Below are positions 31,850 to 43,617 of a DNA stretch of 64,000 nucleotides, in pieces. The notes below the pieces were generated by a model. That model did no database searches. It was not told the DNA's origin and saw nothing but the letters and a program-made list of their open reading frames with translations. The stretch spans positions 62,001 to 126,000 of the forward strand of contig NW_026570388.1 in assembly GCF_019649055.1 (NCBI RefSeq), written 5' to 3'. Both the position numbers and the translations under genes were made by a program. Origin of the DNA: Paramacrobiotus metropolitanus. Its lineage: Eukaryota; Tardigrada; Eutardigrada; Parachela; Macrobiotidae. The stretch's first letter is position 1. Each line of letters starts with the position of its first letter.

Positions 31850-32899
31850 TGGTTTTCTGCTCCCACAGTGGAAAATAATCCTTCAGTAAAGCCTCGTAAA
31901 CTTCTTCCTATCAAGTGATCCATGCTTTCAAGTTTTCTATTTTTGTTCTGATGTTTAAATTTTGAATCATTTAAAGTAGTTTCTACCTGCACAAGTTCAT
32001 TGTTACCTGAATTGACCATTGCGGAATAAATAGTGTTTGATTGATGCCGATAAGGCTGGTTTTTAACTGCTAGAATTCAAACGCTAGTTGTTGGTCGCAT
32101 CAGAACTGGCATATGGTTCACAACTTTATCCGATCACAAGCACAATAGAAATGCGGGCTGCAAGTTAAAGCAGCATGAGCACACTGTGCAAGTATCAAGA
32201 CGTAAAATTCTAACCTCGATTTCACCAGACTTAAGCCGTTAAAACAAGGAAGTACAAGAAACCCACAAACTATGACATGCGATATGGCTAACGTAATATG
32301 TAACATCACCCTGATGAAAGTGAAATTCGCAGCAAAACAATCGTAAACAGCACGAGTGCAAGAATTCTCGCTTGAATATATTGGAGCAACTGGGAAGGAG
32401 TTCACACTGATGTATATCAGCGGAAAGCGAAGAGTGTGTCGTCGCGTACAAAGACAAGATAACGGTGTTAACGATAGCAGAATAATGTGAACACGCTGTG
32501 CAGTGCCGGTTTTGTCGGTCGAAAACATGCAAGAGATGTTTAGGGTTCATATACCTAACAGCTAACTGCAGACGTGGAGAACTTGTCCTTTTCCACTTTC
32601 TGTAATGTATTTGTTAATGATAATACAAGGTTGTTGCTCCTTGAAATGATGGAGCGTCTCCTTTAAGATACGAAACAGATGACGTGGGATACATTCAGGA
32701 TACCCAATTTCCGCTCTATCTGTATGTCCTGGTTAACGTCGTTAGGTAGATCGTTATAGACAACAATTCCAAAGTCATAGTTCGTTGATAACGGATACAA
32801 AACGAGAATGTACATTCAATCTATGAGTAAAATAGAAGAGACTGTAAAAAGACCATTTACTGCTATGCCGCCTATAGGCTATTGAGAACGACATTCTTC
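31850..32899. other. Duplicated 3' flank, no gene
   Basis: Parts match the downstream region of FB4 (32037-32230 with about 36420-36660: GATGCCGATAA.GGCTGG, CCGATCACAAGCACAATA). Another stretch (32620-32780, GGGATACATTCAGGATACCC) recurs at 39750-39950. These are segmental duplication traces. Open frames here have no family resemblance. Confidence 0.6.
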
Positions 32900-33055
32900 T
32901 CAAAGAGACCCCACAGCTGTGTTCAACTGCGAGCGGCCAAAATCCGCCAACAGACCGTTGTCTATTACGTTGAGCATGTTGTCGTACTGCAGCCGGTCGT
33001 TGACGCGGACATCCACGGCGTTCCATTCCCACTCGTCGTCTTGGTACCCCAACAT
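32900..33055 (-). pseudogene. Remnant of an FB1/FB7-type exon 1
   Basis: On the minus strand an ATG at 33055 starts MLGYQDDEWEWNAVDVRV, which clearly matches the start of FB1 (CAWNAVDVLVDGQLQ). The frame stops after 51 codons and nothing of exons 2 or 3 follows. Its upstream region (33056-33290) is homologous to that of FB1, so the divergent pair was duplicated and this partner then lost. Confidence 0.75.
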
Positions 33056-33664
33056 TCCCAAGTTCGTTGTTGTTGGTTGTTACTTGTTGGTAGAGATCAC
33101 GTAGCGCGTTCCGTCGGCTACTAGATAATATCGCCCGCGGTCTACGTTATTCCTTAATCATGCTGCTTCACAAACCTCGCTACGAAGAAAATAGTAGTAA
33201 CGCATACTATCGGTACATCTTCTGAAGTTCAGGAAGTACTCGCTAGAGTCGCTACAAAGAGTTACAATGCATGTGGCCTCTCTATAATTTCAAATTTGTG
33301 CTTCTGCTCAAGCAGGTAAAATCAGAAACCGAACTGGAGCAGGTAGCCGTCGCACTGGGCGGCACTACTGACTTCCGGTTGTGACGTTAATGTTGCCGCT
33401 TTTGATAAATTCGAACTGTCAAAATAATTGTGCAAATCTGTGATCCGAAGACTGGGGCTTCTCCAGGCTCGTGCATTTAGCAATTACTGTTATTAATTTT
33501 TGCTCCAGTTTCTATGCAGATCACAAACGATATACAAACTCCATTTATCTTTGTGGATTTCGTTTGGGTAAATCTAGCACGATTGGGTGAATCCATCTCC
33601 GATGAGCCGTGTAGCCTGTACGAAAAACAGACACTGAACCACTGAAGTTTCTCGCAACTGTAGA
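33056..33664 (+). promoter_or_regulatory. FB4 upstream region
   Basis: The left part is homologous to the FB1 upstream region. The right part carries the recurrent blocks GAGCAGGTAGCCGTCGCAC (near 33338), AACTGTCAAAATAATT (33414) and TCTTTGTGGATTTCG (about 33548-33562), roughly 105 bp before the ATG. The order matches FB6, suggesting a conserved promoter. Confidence 0.55.
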
Positions 33665-36163
33665 ATGCTGGAATACCGAGGCAGTGTATTCGCGTGGAAC
33701 GCCGTGAACGTCCTGGTTGACGGTCTCCTCCAGCACGGCAAGATCGTCAACCTGGCGGAGGGCGGCCTCATCATCGATTTTGAATGCCAAACGCAGCGCT
33801 CGCAGTTCGTCGCGTACGGGCCCGTGTTCCGCTGTGATGTCCCACCTTGCCACTGGCCTCCCCACGAGAACGTGCAGGTGCTATTGCGGCAGCACCCGGA
33901 CGCGCCCTGGATTTGGTACCCGGGAAAGTCCTTCCCCTTGGATAACTACTACTTTGTCGAAGCGGCATTCGTGCAAGTGCAACTGCCGCACGGTACTGTC
34001 GAAGAAATGGTCGGCTGGGATCAAGTACGCTCAGCGCTGAGGTACCGGAGTTCTGAAGATTTGCGGCGTGTGGAGCCCAACGACTTTGTCATCCGCGCTT
34101 GTCCCTTGCCCGTCACCTACTGGTCGGATGCGAACCCGCAGCTCGAGGAGATCCTGAAATCCGCAGTCAACCGACGCTACAGGGTACTGTGTACGGCCGT
34201 GCTCAGCCAGACCCTGTTGTATCTCCAGGGCCAGTATGGCACTGCGTTGACATCTGAACAGCTGGTACGTACTCTGTACATGCATGCTTTCAATGGCGGC
34301 GAACATTCAAATTGGCTAAACTGTATGGGAAGTGGTTGGCGAATTATGGTGATCAAGGGCTTTACAGGACTGGTGGAATGGTGGTGTCAGTTTTAAGTTT
34401 TAACCTTCATGTATTCAAGAGGGGTCAGATTTACACTCTGTGATGTCCTGGTAACCCATGACTTTGTACTAGTAATTATAACCTTGACCACCGGTTTACA
34501 TGTATTTAGACCTATCACAAAATCAGTCAATAAATATGCGAGCGAGAGTTCACGACACACTCAGATGTAAATTTGACAGTGGAGTCAACGAAAATTTTTT
34601 GAGTTTGTAAACCCCGTATTGCATCGATCGAATAAAAATCTATCTTAAAAAAGCTGTCCAATGCACGTTATCGCTAAGCGCATAACTTATGCGCTAAGCG
34701 ATAAAACCTAAGGAACCTAGGAAACCTCCACATTTCTACTTATACGGCATAAGTATAAATGTGGAGAATTCATTTGTCTTAAGAGGGACAAATTTATAAT
34801 AATTACATGAAAACCGTTGACTTTGAAGTAGACTGCCATTCGTTCGGTAATAGTTCCGCCAAAAACGAAAATACTCTCAAGTAGCATATTTTTTAGTTTA
34901 TCGCATGTACTAGTAGTGAAATTTAAAATCGTGCATTTTAAACTTTAAAATTTAAAATGTCGGAAAACACACATTTTAACGCACTTGTTTTGCAAATAGT
35001 GCCTAATGCCAAATGTGGCCTCAGCTGGTGTAGCATACTGTCCTTCACAATGGTACGAAGCGGTAATTTATAAAATCGGGTTCTTGCTATAAATTAGTTC
35101 CCCTTAAGTCATGCAGTTTCATAACCACTGATTGACGTGAGTTCTTTCAGCAAGGCGAATACGATCTGGCCAAGCAAGAGCAGGCTACTGGCGGCTCATT
35201 ACCGGCGCATCCGTTGACAGACTGTGAGCTGGACACAGCCAGTAAAAAGCGTGAGGTTGCCGAGGAGCTCCGCTGTCTCCCGTTGCCGACCGAACTGCTG
35301 CTAGAGGTCTTCCAGGCGCTGGACTCCATCGGGCGGATCCGCTGTCGGCGAGTCTGCCACGTGTGGAATAGCATTCTCATCAACGCAGCCTTCTTTCCCG
35401 ATGTCCGCGTTTCTGGCCAAGCAGGTTATTACGAGAAGGATGGTTCCCGGAGCGGCGCCTACTGGATGCTGGCCTGCTTACTCAAGTGTCTCACCAGCGC
35501 TATCAAGATGGCGCTGATCAGCAGTCTGTACCGAAAAGGATTCGCGCTCTTGGCGGCGCCATTCAGGCGCGTGTTCAACGAATCCCGGCAAATTCCGGTG
35601 GTGGTGTGGCATAAATGCGAGCTGGACAAAGCATATGAAGGTGTCACGGACCTCATTGGCCGTTTGGCTGACAGGATGTGGAAGTGTTCCTGTGCGAGAA
35701 TGATGTGGAGCAATTGCTGCATTGACTACGACGGGCGGGTCGTGACTGTGGCGCACCATACGTTTACTATCGGATCGCGGGCTGATGCTAATGTGCAGAT
35801 GTGGAATCTCTTTGAGTATCTGCAGGCTGCCAAGAAGCCGTTTGATGTGCAGGCCTTGTCAGGATGGGTCGCAGACTGCTTGGCCCACCAGCGGCGCGAT
35901 GAGATTGACAAAGTTGTATGGGTAAGATGCTTGTTGTACACTATTAGACGGTGACGCCGAGCTCGCTAGTAGGTGAATCGTGAATGTTTTGACGTTTACA
36001 GCACATGAACGAATATCAGAGCCCGGATCCGCGTCCGACCACGCAGTACCGCGGGGTTAAGTGGACCGTGGCGAACATTTCCGATCTCGATGTCAGCAAG
36101 CTGTCCAGGCTGACCACGGCGTTTTTGAGCGAGTTTATTAAACCCGATCGTGAGCAGGTTTAA
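33665..36163 (+). CDS. FB4: Tudor/Agenet-like plus F-box protein, 510 aa
   Basis: Exon 1 33665-34264, exon 2 35151-35921, exon 3 36002-36163, all phase 0. The two beta modules in exon 1 read VNVLVDGLLQHGKIVNLAEG (about 13-32) and VQVLLRQHPDAPWIWYPGK ... VQVQLPHGTVEEMV (about 70-125). Residues 150-200 are the conserved FVIRACPLP..YWSDA...VLCTAVLSQTLLYLQ block. Exon 2 opens QGEYDLAKQE, has SKKREV, then the F-box LPLPTELLLEVFQALDSIG (from about 243), then WYF-type strand repeats. Exon 3: MNEYQSPDPRPTTQYRGVKW. The F-box should recruit SKP1/Cullin; the N-terminus may read a modified protein tail (inferred). Intron 1 (886 bp) contains an imperfect hairpin around CCACATTT/AAATGTGG (34726-34768). Confidence 0.8.
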
Positions 36164-37274
36164 TGCAAAAATTCTGTCCCCCTATCCAGATCTTTTCGAC
36201 CAAAGAGGCTCTTCATAATCCGGGAAGTGCAATGAAACCACTTCGATGGGAATGGGCAAATCATGGACTGAGCTATTCCGGGTTAGCGCGATTTGCTAAC
36301 TGCTTCATCCAATTTTGCTGTTTGGCAGTCACATTAGAAAATACAGTAAGACATGAATAAAGACTCGTATGCTTCTTTTTAACAAATGGTGCGTGGTTTC
36401 AAGTGTTTGACTGGCGGATGCCGATAATGGCTGGTTTTGCGAATACTAGCATCCAATCGGTAATTGTTGGCTGAATGAACATATCTAATAAAAAAGGATT
36501 TAGCAAAGCATGCATGGGTCACTATTTTGTCCGATCACAAGCACAATAAAAAGCGGGCTACAATCTAAACTTCGAAGATTCTAAGTACAAGTACCAAGAT
36601 GTACTTAAAAGAACGCTCAACAACATTTAGCTTCTAACCTCGCTTTTCATCAGAATTCATCAACGGCTCGTGGTAGACGGTAAAGTACAGAAGTACCCCT
36701 TGCCCAATTCCCAAACCAACGCATGTCTAACATGAAGCACTGAAATAATTCTTATTTTATTAAGTGCATAGGTGCAATAATTCTTATTTTATTAATTCGG
36801 GAAACTGGGAAGTAGCACGCATTTGAAACTGCACACGGGTCGCGTGAAGGGCGTTACAAAAATTGCCTAGTACCAAGATTTATTCTAACATCGGCTGGTA
36901 TGGGCCACCTCACGCAGAATTTGGTTAGGTTGTCGTTTGACAACTGCATCGTCGACGGCTAGTGTATAAACTGTGTAAGTAATCGCGAAAAACACCACAA
37001 TGAGGTAGAAGTACAGTATGTCAGTATTTACGCTGATTTAGCAATTTTTGTCGTGACTTTCCGTTTTCGTATTTTGTATGGGAAATGTTATACTCCCAGT
37101 GGGAAATGTTATAGTCTTGTGCGATTAATTTGAGGCTTTGACTTTGAGTGCGAGGCTTTGAGCACAAAATTTGAGCCAATCTAACTCTGTGTTCCTGGCC
37201 ATTTCGAACGGCGGTCTGGGAATCCATCTGACAGTCTGTGAAGAGTCTCAAAGCTCTGTTATCTGCAGACTGCA
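36164..37274. other. Intergenic FB4-FB5, no gene
   Basis: The left half is homologous to the FB3 downstream flank. A 19-bp direct repeat AATAATTCTTATTTTATTA occurs twice near 36745 and 36776. No open frame of interest. Confidence 0.5.
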
Positions 37275-39558
37275 ATGCTGGTGTACGTCGACGACTGGTC
37301 CGCATGGAACGGCGTGCAGGTGTTGGTCGACGGCCAGATGCAGCACGGCCAGGTGATCAATGTGGCGGAGGGCGGCCTGATCATCGACTTTGGCTGCACC
37401 GCTCGGCGCTCGCAGTTCATCGAGTACGGGCGCATCTTCCACTACGACAGCAAGGAGATGGGTCGCTCGAAAACAGACGTACAAGTCCTCCTGCGCTACC
37501 ATCCCAACGACGCCTGGACATGGTTCCCGGGACGATGGGTCCCCGCCAAGTTTGACGACTCTGCGTACGACGACTATGCAGACTTTGTCGAAGTGCAGCT
37601 GCCCCACGGCACCGTCACCGAGTTGCTTCCCAGCAAGCAACTGCGCACCGCAGATCCTCAACAGCTGCCCGTAATGCGGGATGACTTTGTTATCCGTTGC
37701 TGCCCGCTGCCGGCCGTCCGCTGGTCCGAAGAGCCGCACGGCCTCGCTCAGATGCTCAAGCGCGTACTGAGTCGACACCTACAGTGTGACGAAACACTGT
37801 GCACCACCGTGCTCAGCCAGGCAATTCTGTATCTGCAGCGTCAGACTCACACTCCGCTGACAACCGCTCTGCTGGTAAGAATGCGATTCAACTAAGGGGC
37901 TACTGTAGAAAGCGAGATCCGGAGCATAGATTCCAAGAAATAAATTAATCCAGCAAAGGGGAAGATCTTTATTGATTTGCCTCGAGGCTTCCGTGCGAAG
38001 GAGTGGGAGGCTTTTTTTACTCAATATTTTTGAACTATTTTGTTACCCTTGAGTCCTTGACGATGCATACGAGTATAATCTGTTATTCTGTTTTAATTCT
38101 TTTGACACACACTTACACTGTATGCGCGCTGTACTTGCTGTACTACGGATTTTACAATTGAATGGATTGTACCTGGATCATAAGAAACAAGCAGGAGGCA
38201 CAGAACACTGTCATTCTCTCAGTTCCTCTGTAAGGCTCGGTAGCAGCCACACCCCTTGTTTTAACCACTGAATGAAAAATATCCAAATGGCTTTGTACGT
38301 ATTAATCCTTGCAGGAAGAGATGTATAAACGTGGCTGCGATAGACGATGTACATCGCAGCCATTGGTCTGTCACACAGGCCCCAGCTGTAGTCCGCCTAG
38401 AAAACGGCGCAAGGTGGATGAGACGAGTTTGCCCTTGCCCGCGGAGCTTCTAGTGGAGGTCTTCCAGGCCCAGGACTCCATCGAGCGCGTCCGCTGCCGG
38501 CGTGTCTGTCCACTGTGGAACAGCCTTCTCACCACGGAATCTTACTTTACCGACGTGCGCGTCTCCGGAAAAGATGCGTATTATGGCGCAGTGCCTTTTA
38601 ACGATGGCGGCATGTTCTGGTGGATGGCCGGCCTGCAGAAATGCCTGCGTCCGGCCACCATGGTGGCGGTGATCATGCATGTGGACGGCGACAGGACCCG
38701 CAACGCAGCCGAGCCGATTAATCACACATTCAGCGCCAGTCGCCGGCTGCCGACGCTGATGTTCAAGGACTGTGATTTCGGCTATACGGGTTACAACGCC
38801 CATGCTGTTATAGACTTCACTGCGGAGGAGGCCGTGCATTCGGTGTGCGAGCGCATCGTGTGGAAGCAATGCCGCATCGTCACATGCACAGACTTGGTAA
38901 GGATATTAGCAATTTCAGCTTACCTTTCAGGATCAACCTTTTTAAATAACGCAGTCTCAGTGAACATTTGCCTTGACCTTTTTCAACTGGGAAAGATGCC
39001 ATCTAAGTTCAGAAATCCGCTGGTTTTGATTTTGTAATCAAGTTGTCTTAAAAAAAAGGTTGATCCGTAAACAGAAATTGCTAATATCCTTTCGAAGTCC
39101 ACGGAACCACGCCCACCGATCACCATTGGGCAGCACACATTCAGCGTCCGCTCCCGGGAAGACATGGAGATGCAGCTCTTTGCTCTTGTTGAGCGGGCGT
39201 TTGTCCTGCCGCAGCCGCTACATTTGCCGACGTTGGCGGTATGGATCGCCAATGCCGTCGCTGACAACCCAGAACGTCATGTTAACATCCGAGAATACGA
39301 TATTAAGATTATTTTGAATGTATGTCCGTGGTTTCTCTACGAGTACACATGAATGCAGTACGTGATGATTTGTCCATGTTGCTGCAGACGCTGAATGTCT
39401 ACCAGAGTGCCGACCCTCGTCTCACCACGCAGTACCGCGACCGGAAGTGGACGGTATCCCACTTGGCCGATTTGGACGTCACAAGGCTGACCACACTAAC
39501 GGCGGCGTTTTTGGCGGAGGTGCTTACACCGTGTGTAAAACCCAATCGGACTCATTGA
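37275..39558 (+). CDS. FB5: F-box family gene with an extra, MITE-derived intron, 524 aa
   Basis: Exon 1 37275-37874, exon 2a 38315-38896, exon 2b 39098-39319, exon 3 39388-39558, all phase 0. Exon 1: VQVLVDGQMQHGQVINVAEG, then DAWTWFPGR ... VEVQLPHGTVTELL. Exon 2a: PPRKRRKVDE (NLS-like), then LPLPAELLVEVFQAQDSIE F-box, then VWKQCRI. In all other copies exon 2 is uninterrupted. Here a 201-bp inverted-repeat element splits it and is flanked by usable GTAAGG and AG borders. Splicing it out restores the frame exactly (..CTDL / STEP..ITIGQHTFS). Exon 3: LNVYQSADPRL. The start MLVYVDDWSAWN resembles FB1/FB7 more than FB4/FB6. Confidence 0.8.
38897..39097. mobile_element. Inverted-repeat element acting as an intron in FB5
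   Basis: The left arm starts GACTTGGTAAGGATATTAGC and the right arm read backwards starts GACTTCGAAAGGATATTAGC. The match continues through CAATTTC and GGATCAACCTTTTT, about 45 bp. The 5' splice site (GTAAGG) is made by the left arm, and the 3' AG sits at the end of the right arm (TTTCGAAG). The unique centre is AT-rich. Confidence 0.75.
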
Positions 39559-40540
39559 CCTTCGTTGCTGCATCCGCTGGCTTTGCGGCTAGTGCTGGGC
39601 AAATGGTGCAAAGCGGTTTCGCAGCTGCGTTACATAGATAAACAGCCATTTAACTTTAAAATTAAGAACTGGCTGATCAGCGGTAACATTGCAGATGTGC
39701 AAACCATGCCCTTTTCCGTGTTCTGCATCGTTCTTTTTTAATAACGAAATAAACTTGTTGCTCTTGGGAACGATGGAGCGTTTTTTAAGATAAAGTCAGA
39801 AATCGTCGAGACATATGACATGGGATACATTCAGGATACCCTATTCCCACTGTTCGTCTTGGTTAACATCGGTCGGCAAACCTTTACGAGCAACAACTCC
39901 AGAACAGCCCAGTTTCATATTTCGGAGATAACATAGAGATAACGAACCTAGTAACCTACGTAGTATGATTCAAATGGAGAATGAACATTCAGTCTAGAAT
40001 ACAAGATACTCTATTTTAGATCCTTTTATGCTGTAGGCTAAAACCTTCAACGTAAGATCCTTAGCATTCGCTTTCTGAATCTAAACAGACGGGCATCTGA
40101 TTTCCCGCATCCATAACGCCTTCGAGTGCCGCTGCCGTCACTCTTGTCAGCTAGCTGCATCTATTCCGACACACACGTGACACAAATCGGTAACCGAAAG
40201 TCAACAAGTAGCCGTCGCTCTGGGCGGCAACCAAAGTAGAAGCAGTGAATTTCCAGCTGTCACGTGGTTATAGTCGTTTTCAGTGCACTCAAACTGTCAA
40301 AATAGTTTCCTAAATCTCATAATATTAGGACTACTCCAGTCGGGTGCAATTAGTAACTATCGCTTGCATTTCTGGGCAGTTCAAACCTTTGTACCTTTGT
40401 GGATTTCGTTTTGAGTTCAGGGTACAGTAGTACTAGCGCGATTGGGTGACTCCATGGTCTCCATCTGCGACAAGTCGCGCAGCCTGTAAGAAACGAAGTG
40501 CATGCACTCTTCACTAAGTTGTTTCCTCAGCAACTGTAGA
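39559..40540 (+). promoter_or_regulatory. Intergenic FB5-FB6 with FB6 promoter blocks
   Basis: 39750-39950 repeats the 32.6-kb flank. 40195-40420 carries the family upstream blocks: AAGTAGCCGTCGCTCTGGGCGGC (near 40206), AACTGTCAAAATAG (40290) and CCTTTGTGGATTTCG (40395-40409), then GCGATTGGGTGACTCC. No gene. Confidence 0.55.
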
Positions 40541-42790
40541 ATGCTGGAATACCGAGGCAGGGTATTCACGTGGAACGCCGTGGACGTCCTCGTTGACGGT
40601 CTCCTCCAGCACGGCAAGATCGTCAACCTGGCGGAGGGCGGCCTCATCATCGATTTTGAATGCATAGCGCAGCGCTCGCAGTTCGTCGCCTTCGGGCCAG
40701 TCTTCCGCTGTGATGATGAGCCCAGATACTGGGATATCCCAAAGGACGGGCAGCCGATGCAGGTGCTGTTACGCCAGCACCCGGACGCACCATGGACCTG
40801 GTACCCGGGGAAGACCGTGCCCCTGGATGGCTACTGCTTTCGGGAGGCGGCGTTCGTGCAAGTGCAACTGCCGCACGGCACCGTCGAGGAGCTGATTGGC
40901 CGGAAACAAGTGCGCCCAGCGCTGCGGGGCGGGAATTATGAGGATTTGCGCCGCGTTGCGCCCCATGACTTTGTCATCCGCGCTTGTCCACTGCCTGTCG
41001 GCTACTGGTCGGAGGCGTCTCCGCAGCTCGAAAAGATCCTGAAATCCGGAGTCAACGAACGCTACAGGGTACTGTGCACGACCGTGCTCAGCCAGACACT
41101 GTGCTATCTTCAGGGCCCCTCTGCGCCGCACCACATAACATTGACCCCTGGGCAGCTGGTAAGTCCTGCAAGTGGCAGAAATTCAATTTTGCTGCCAGCT
41201 TTTCCGTACGATTAAGGGATACTGGAAAGCCTGAGATTTGAGAAGCGCGTTCTTTTACCTTTCTCGAACAGCATTTTAGCGTAGTCGTTATTCAAGAAAT
41301 TGCTACGGGCATTTTGAGCGTGTTTGCCTTCATTTACCTGTCATTTTGTCGATCCTAAGTCGAATAGACACGATGTCAGCGCGTCACGAAGTCGAGTTAG
41401 CATTTTCCTAGTCCTTCCTAGTTTTCTTCAAGGTTTCTAGATTTTTTCTTAGGTTTCTTACATTTCTGAGATTTCTTAGGTTTCTTAAGGTTTCTTAGGT
41501 TTCTTAGATTTCTTAGGTTTCTTAGATTTCTTACGTTTCTTAAGGTTATTCTTGAGTTTCCTATGCTTCTTAAGGTTTCTTAATTCCATCTAGTCGCGGT
41601 ACTCTCAGCGAATAGACAGATATGAAGGCTTATATGTTTGTCATAATGATTAATGGATGGGAGTTCTTTCAGCAGGAACAATGCGATATAGCGAAGCAAG
41701 AACTAGCGAGCGACGGGTCAATATCGGCACCACTTGGCACAGGCTGCCTTGGTGCAACCTTCACAGCCCGTAAAAAGCGCAAAGTTGCCGCCAGGCGCCG
41801 ATGCCTGCCGTTGCCGACTGAGCTGCTGCTCGAGGTCTTCCAGGCGCTGGATTCCATCGAGCGCTTTCGCTGTCGGCGTGTCTGCTACGTGTGGAACAGC
41901 ATCCTCACCACCGCAGCCTACTTTCCCGATGCCCGTGTTTCCGCCAGTACAAATTATGATAAGAACCATTCCTGGGAGGGCATCTACTGGGTGCAGGCCT
42001 GCTTACTGAAGTGTCTCACCAACGCCACCAAAATCGCCGTGATTAGCAATTTGGACGAACGCGAACAATGTGGACGATTAGCAATGCGGCGAAGGATGCC
42101 GTGCAGGCGGTGTGCGAGCGAATGGTATGGAAGCAGTGCCGCATTATCATACGCTCATCGACAACCGCAATCGCGCAGCACGCCTTCAGCGTCCGCTCGC
42201 GGGAAGACATCGAGATGCAGATGTTCGATCTCTTCGAGCAGGCGCTGATCCTCCCGCAACCGCTGGATTTGCCGGCGCTGGCAGAATTGATCACTGAAGC
42301 CGTCGCTGACAACCGTGAATATCGTATTAATCACATTATTCGAAAGGTAAGCCTGTGAATTGTGTGGGTGAACACTAAGGTGTACACCGGCAACCATAAA
42401 TCAAGTTTCGAAGCAGCTAGCCGAATAAAGCAATCGCAAAGTACGTCTGTGCTTTTGGATGGCAGAAGACCTGCGGGCTGGTTGGTGTCTCACTGGTCGC
42501 AAGTAACTGAAACATTGCCAGCATTCATATCATAAGAGGCAATGCATATCATTGAGTGTAGCGTTGCTACCAGTTTTCGTCTCCTGAGATCAGCAAGTCA
42601 ATATGCATTGCGCTGCTTGCAGATTCTAAACACCTACCAGAGCGCCGATCCCCGCCCCACCACGCGGTACCGCGGTCGCCAGTGGACGGTGGAAGACTTG
42701 GCCGATTTGGATTTGACAACGCTGACCACACTGACAGTCACGATATTAGCGGATGCACTCATGTTGGGCATATCGTGTCATTTTAGTTAG
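40541..42790 (+). pseudogene. FB6: F-box family gene with a deletion in exon 2
   Basis: Exon 1 40541-41158 (206 codons, intact; the ATG at 40541 is chosen over 40502 because paralogues start MLEYRG), exon 2 41673-42346, exon 3 42623-42790. Exon 2 begins well (KKRKVAARRR, then LPLPTELLLEVFQALDSIE). After VISNLDE, however, it lacks the middle 50 or so residues found in paralogues and changes frame. Its length, 674 nt, is not a multiple of three. The correct continuation (VWKQCRIIIRSS ... HAFSVRSRED) is in another frame. GATTAGCAAT stands at both edges (42041 and 42076), hinting at slippage. A shortened product ending in the shifted frame is the only straightforward translation. Confidence 0.75.
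41395..41592. repeat. TTTCTTAGG minisatellite in FB6 intron 1
   Basis: A run of degenerate TTTCTTAGGTT / TTTCTTAAGG units, the same type as at 18640 and 27060. It is strongly pyrimidine-biased on the plus strand and lies just before the exon-2 splice acceptor. Confidence 0.8.
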
Positions 42791-43617
42791 AGCAGTGCTG
42801 TAGCATGTCGGCTTTGCGGTTTGTGTTGGGCAAGTGCTGAAATGGTATTGCGCCTATATGTTTAGCCTTTAGCATTATAAATTATAATCATGCTCTACAA
42901 CAATTTTGTTCCGCGTTAAGAGTAACAAAATTTTTTCACAAATTCAAGTGTTCAGGAGAAGCTGAAAACAAAAGCGAGTTACACAGCAACATCTACAAAC
43001 ACAGGCGGGCGAATAACAGAGAAGATTTCGTCTAAATTTGCCGTCGGTGGTGCTGTTCCCATGATAGATGCTGCGTTTCCTCGCTGAATTTCGATGCTGA
43101 ATCATGCTCTAGTGTATCTGTTCAGCAGAAAGGATCACACTTTCCAGTGTGATCCTTTCTGTTTTTTGTAGTTTCTACGAAACTGTAGCTACTGATTATT
43201 ATAAAAATTAACCATATCGTCATTTTTAACGAGGCAACGGCGCGCTTCAAATAAGCACGTAAGTCGTCGTGCTTATTTGAAGCGCGCCGTTGACATGGGA
43301 TACATTCAGGTTACTATATAGCGTACCGCTACAGACACGCTACGAAACGAGAAAGAACATTAATTTATTGTAGAAAAGAACACAAACTGGAAACCGACAG
43401 GGTGGGGAGAGAATCTTATAGTCTTCCCTGAACAAACGTGTTCTGAAGTGTTGAAATTCAGCGCGGAAATGCCGCTTCGGTTTTGGGAACTGTTCGTTGT
43501 TCAAAAGAGCTTTTTCATTTGTTCTAGCTGCTGGATATTTCAGTTTTAAATTTAAATGGCATTTGCTTGTACAAGTTGTTAAATAAAGCATTTTTCTGAA
43601 CCTAAGTGCGCTGGAAG
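42791..43617. other. Intergenic between convergent FB6 and FB7, with two perfect hairpins
   Basis: No gene. Hairpin 43126-43161: 16-bp arms CAGAAAGGATCACACT, 4-base loop, followed by TTTTTT. Hairpin 43235-43292: 25-bp perfect arms starting CAACGGCGCGCTTC, 8-base loop. Both arms pairs match without a mismatch. Confidence 0.8.

Noticed and set aside
32118-32550. 136-codon minus-strand open frame
   Set aside because: Part of a duplicated 3' flank; the homologous stretch near 36.5 kb is not open.
36745-36794. Short direct repeat AATAATTCTTATTTTATTA as a target duplication
   Set aside because: Only about a dozen bases separate the two copies, so it is a local duplication, not an insertion.
43126-43170. 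Bacterial-type intrinsic terminator (hairpin plus T run)
   Set aside because: The region is eukaryotic, with spliced genes; the resemblance is coincidental.
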